DNA of 15,116 bases from CAZVFX01 sp964626565 (lineage in GTDB: Bacteria; Myxococcota_A; UBA9042; CAIXZC01), in NCBI GenBank assembly GCA_964626565.1, contig CAZVFX010000152.1, positions 1 to 15,116 of the forward strand, in the 5' to 3' direction. The translations under genes and the position numbers were made by a program. The stretch's first letter is position 1, and the number at the start of each line of letters is the position of its first letter. Of this stretch, positions 14,279-15,116 are shown piece after piece. The notes below the pieces were generated by a model. That model did no database searches and was not told the origin of the DNA. It worked only from the letters and a program-made list of their open reading frames with translations.

Positions 14279-14307
14279 GCTCCCGGCGACGACAGTTAGT
14301 AATCCTA

Positions 14308-14321
14308 ACGGATCTTTCCGT
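14308..14321 (+). terminator. weak hairpin after the GH31 gene
   Basis: Five-bp stem ACGGA/TCCGT with a TCTT loop, followed by ATTAATT but no T-run. It is the only terminator-like structure after the five-gene run. Confidence 0.25.
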
Positions 14322-14354
14322 ATTAATTCCTGCATATTTCATTGGCTATTCATC

Positions 14355-14370
14355 GCCTGTCATGACAGGC
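14355..14370. promoter_or_regulatory. perfect 16-bp palindrome, candidate operator
   Basis: GCCTGTCATGACAGGC reads the same on both strands. The half-site GCCTGT recurs at 14397-14402, exactly 42 bp (about four helical turns) from the first, inside AGCAGGCCTGTT. This looks like a dimeric regulator's binding site controlling the outer-membrane protein gene, but the regulator is unknown. Confidence 0.45.
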
Positions 14371-14480
14371 TGGAATTGGATCTTGTGGGAAAGCAGGCCT
14401 GTTCGTTAGATTCCCACCCCGACCAGGCTTCCTCTTCACTGGATTCAAAGGTGTATTCCTCTTAGATGGCGGTGGATAGC

Positions 14481-15116
14481 ATGTTGCGTAAGGTCTCTTG
14501 TCCTGCACTGGCCGTTACGTTGCTTTTCGGAATCTGGGGGGTCACTGCGGCCCGTGCGGACAATCCGAAGCTCAACGTCGACGATTTTGCTCCTTCTCCT
14601 CACGCCGGGGACATTCTGGACATCCTGGCGACCCGGGTGCCGGGCCACCTGGACTACTCCGGTGGAGCGTGGTTTGCCTATCGGCAGGCCCCCCTCGTCG
14701 CTCGGGGGTTCGAGGGTGAGGGCGAGGTGGAACTGGTAAGCGACCAGTTGGTTGGGGACCTCCAGTTTGCCTTGCCTTTGCTGGGAGTCGCCAGCATCGG
14801 TGTCAACCTGCCGGTGCTGCTGTACAGCTCCGGGGACGACCCGGCGACCGTCAATCCGGAGTGGTCGCAGGTGTCGGGAGCAGGTCTGGGCGACTTACGG
14901 CTGTCCGCGAAGGTGAGATTCTGGGGCGGCGGCAACGGCCTTGGATTGGGGGCAGCGCAGGATATTACCCTGCCAACATCAGTGGGCGACAAGCTTCTTG
15001 GAGCTGAGATGCCCGGGGGCCTGACACGTTTGATATTCGACTACGGTTGCGGCGGCTTTGTACTAGCGCTCAATGCAGGGTACCTGGTGCGCAAGGCGGC
15101 CACGGAGTTCGTTCCG
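14481..15116 (+). CDS. outer-membrane beta-barrel protein, N-terminal part (runs off window)
   Basis: The reading frame is open from 14466 to the window end, so at least 212 residues are visible and the stop is outside. From ATG 14481 there is a clear cleavable signal peptide: basic start (MLRKVS), hydrophobic core, and ARA before Asp as a type I signal peptidase site. ATG 14481 has GGTGGA 4-5 nt upstream; ATG 14466 is an alternative with a weaker site. The mature part (DDFAPSPHAGDILDI, then LDYSGGAWFAYRQAPLV, LQFALPLLGVASIGVNLPV) alternates polar and apolar residues like transmembrane beta-strands and resembles the barrel N-termini of myxobacterial OmpA-family proteins. A C-terminal peptidoglycan-binding OmpA domain would be expected beyond the edge but cannot be seen. 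Confidence 0.75.
   Translation, partial: MLRKVSCPALAVTLLFGIWGVTAARADNPKLNVDDFAPSPHAGDILDILATRVPGHLDYSGGAWFAYRQAPLVARGFEGEGEVELVSDQLVGDLQFALPLLGVASIGVNLPVLLYSSGDDPATVNPEWSQVSGAGLGDLRLSAKVRFWGGGNGLGLGAAQDITLPTSVGDKLLGAEMPGGLTRLIFDYGCGGFVLALNAGYLVRKAATEFVP

Larger units (their letters stand above)
14279..14480. other. intergenic region before the outer-membrane protein
   Basis: About 200 bp, clearly more AT-rich than the genes around it. It has a short hairpin ACGGA/TCTT/TCCGT (14308-14321) followed by ATTAATT, a weak possible terminator for the GH31 operon, then a perfect 16-bp palindrome (14355-14370) and a third half-site 42 bp from the first. No confident -35/-10 pair was found. Confidence 0.5.

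Overview
The window comes from a high-GC Gram-negative bacterium. A PilT-type pilus motor, two lipoprotein signal peptides, an HD-GYP/histidine-kinase pair and an outer-membrane beta-barrel whose N-terminus resembles myxobacterial OmpA-type barrels suggest Myxococcota or a related deltaproteobacterial lineage. That placement is an inference; no rRNA or tRNA gene is present to test it.

Region 1 (1-549) is RNA and regulatory DNA. The minus strand carries the 5' end of a tmRNA gene (ssrA) that runs off the left edge. Just upstream is a second, incomplete copy of the same 5' end. That copy is split by a roughly 187-bp foldback, MITE-like element with imperfect inverted-repeat arms. Each copy has a candidate sigma70-type promoter, and a divergent promoter serves the next gene.

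Region 2 (550-6570) holds motility and signalling genes. A PilT-family ATPase fused to a cyclic-nucleotide-binding domain converges, 3 bp apart, on an organophosphate:phosphate antiporter-like MFS transporter. Upstream of the transporter, also on the minus strand, is a two-gene operon: a soluble PAS histidine kinase followed by a REC/HD-GYP response regulator (predicted c-di-GMP phosphodiesterase).

Region 3 (6571-7590) is a 0.4-kb intergenic stretch followed by a HAD phosphatase.

Region 4 (7668-14278) is the most unusual part. It opens with a small acidic lipoprotein carrying eight Tyr-Gly-Pro motifs, followed by a radical SAM/SPASM enzyme of the peptide-maturase type. After a 118-bp gap come four tightly packed or overlapping genes: an isochorismatase-fold cysteine hydrolase, a thioredoxin-reductase-like flavoprotein without the CxxC pair, an RlmN/Cfr-like radical SAM protein without the RNA-binding N-terminal domain and without one of the two RlmN catalytic cysteines, and a GH31 glycosidase lipoprotein. 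I read this as a candidate system in which a repetitive surface lipoprotein is modified by radical SAM chemistry. The lipoprotein/SPASM pair recalls 'radical SAM-associated putative lipoprotein' loci known from Bacteroidetes. The role of the other four genes is unknown.

Region 5 (14279-15116) is a leader with a perfect 16-bp palindrome, then the start of an outer-membrane beta-barrel protein cut by the right edge.
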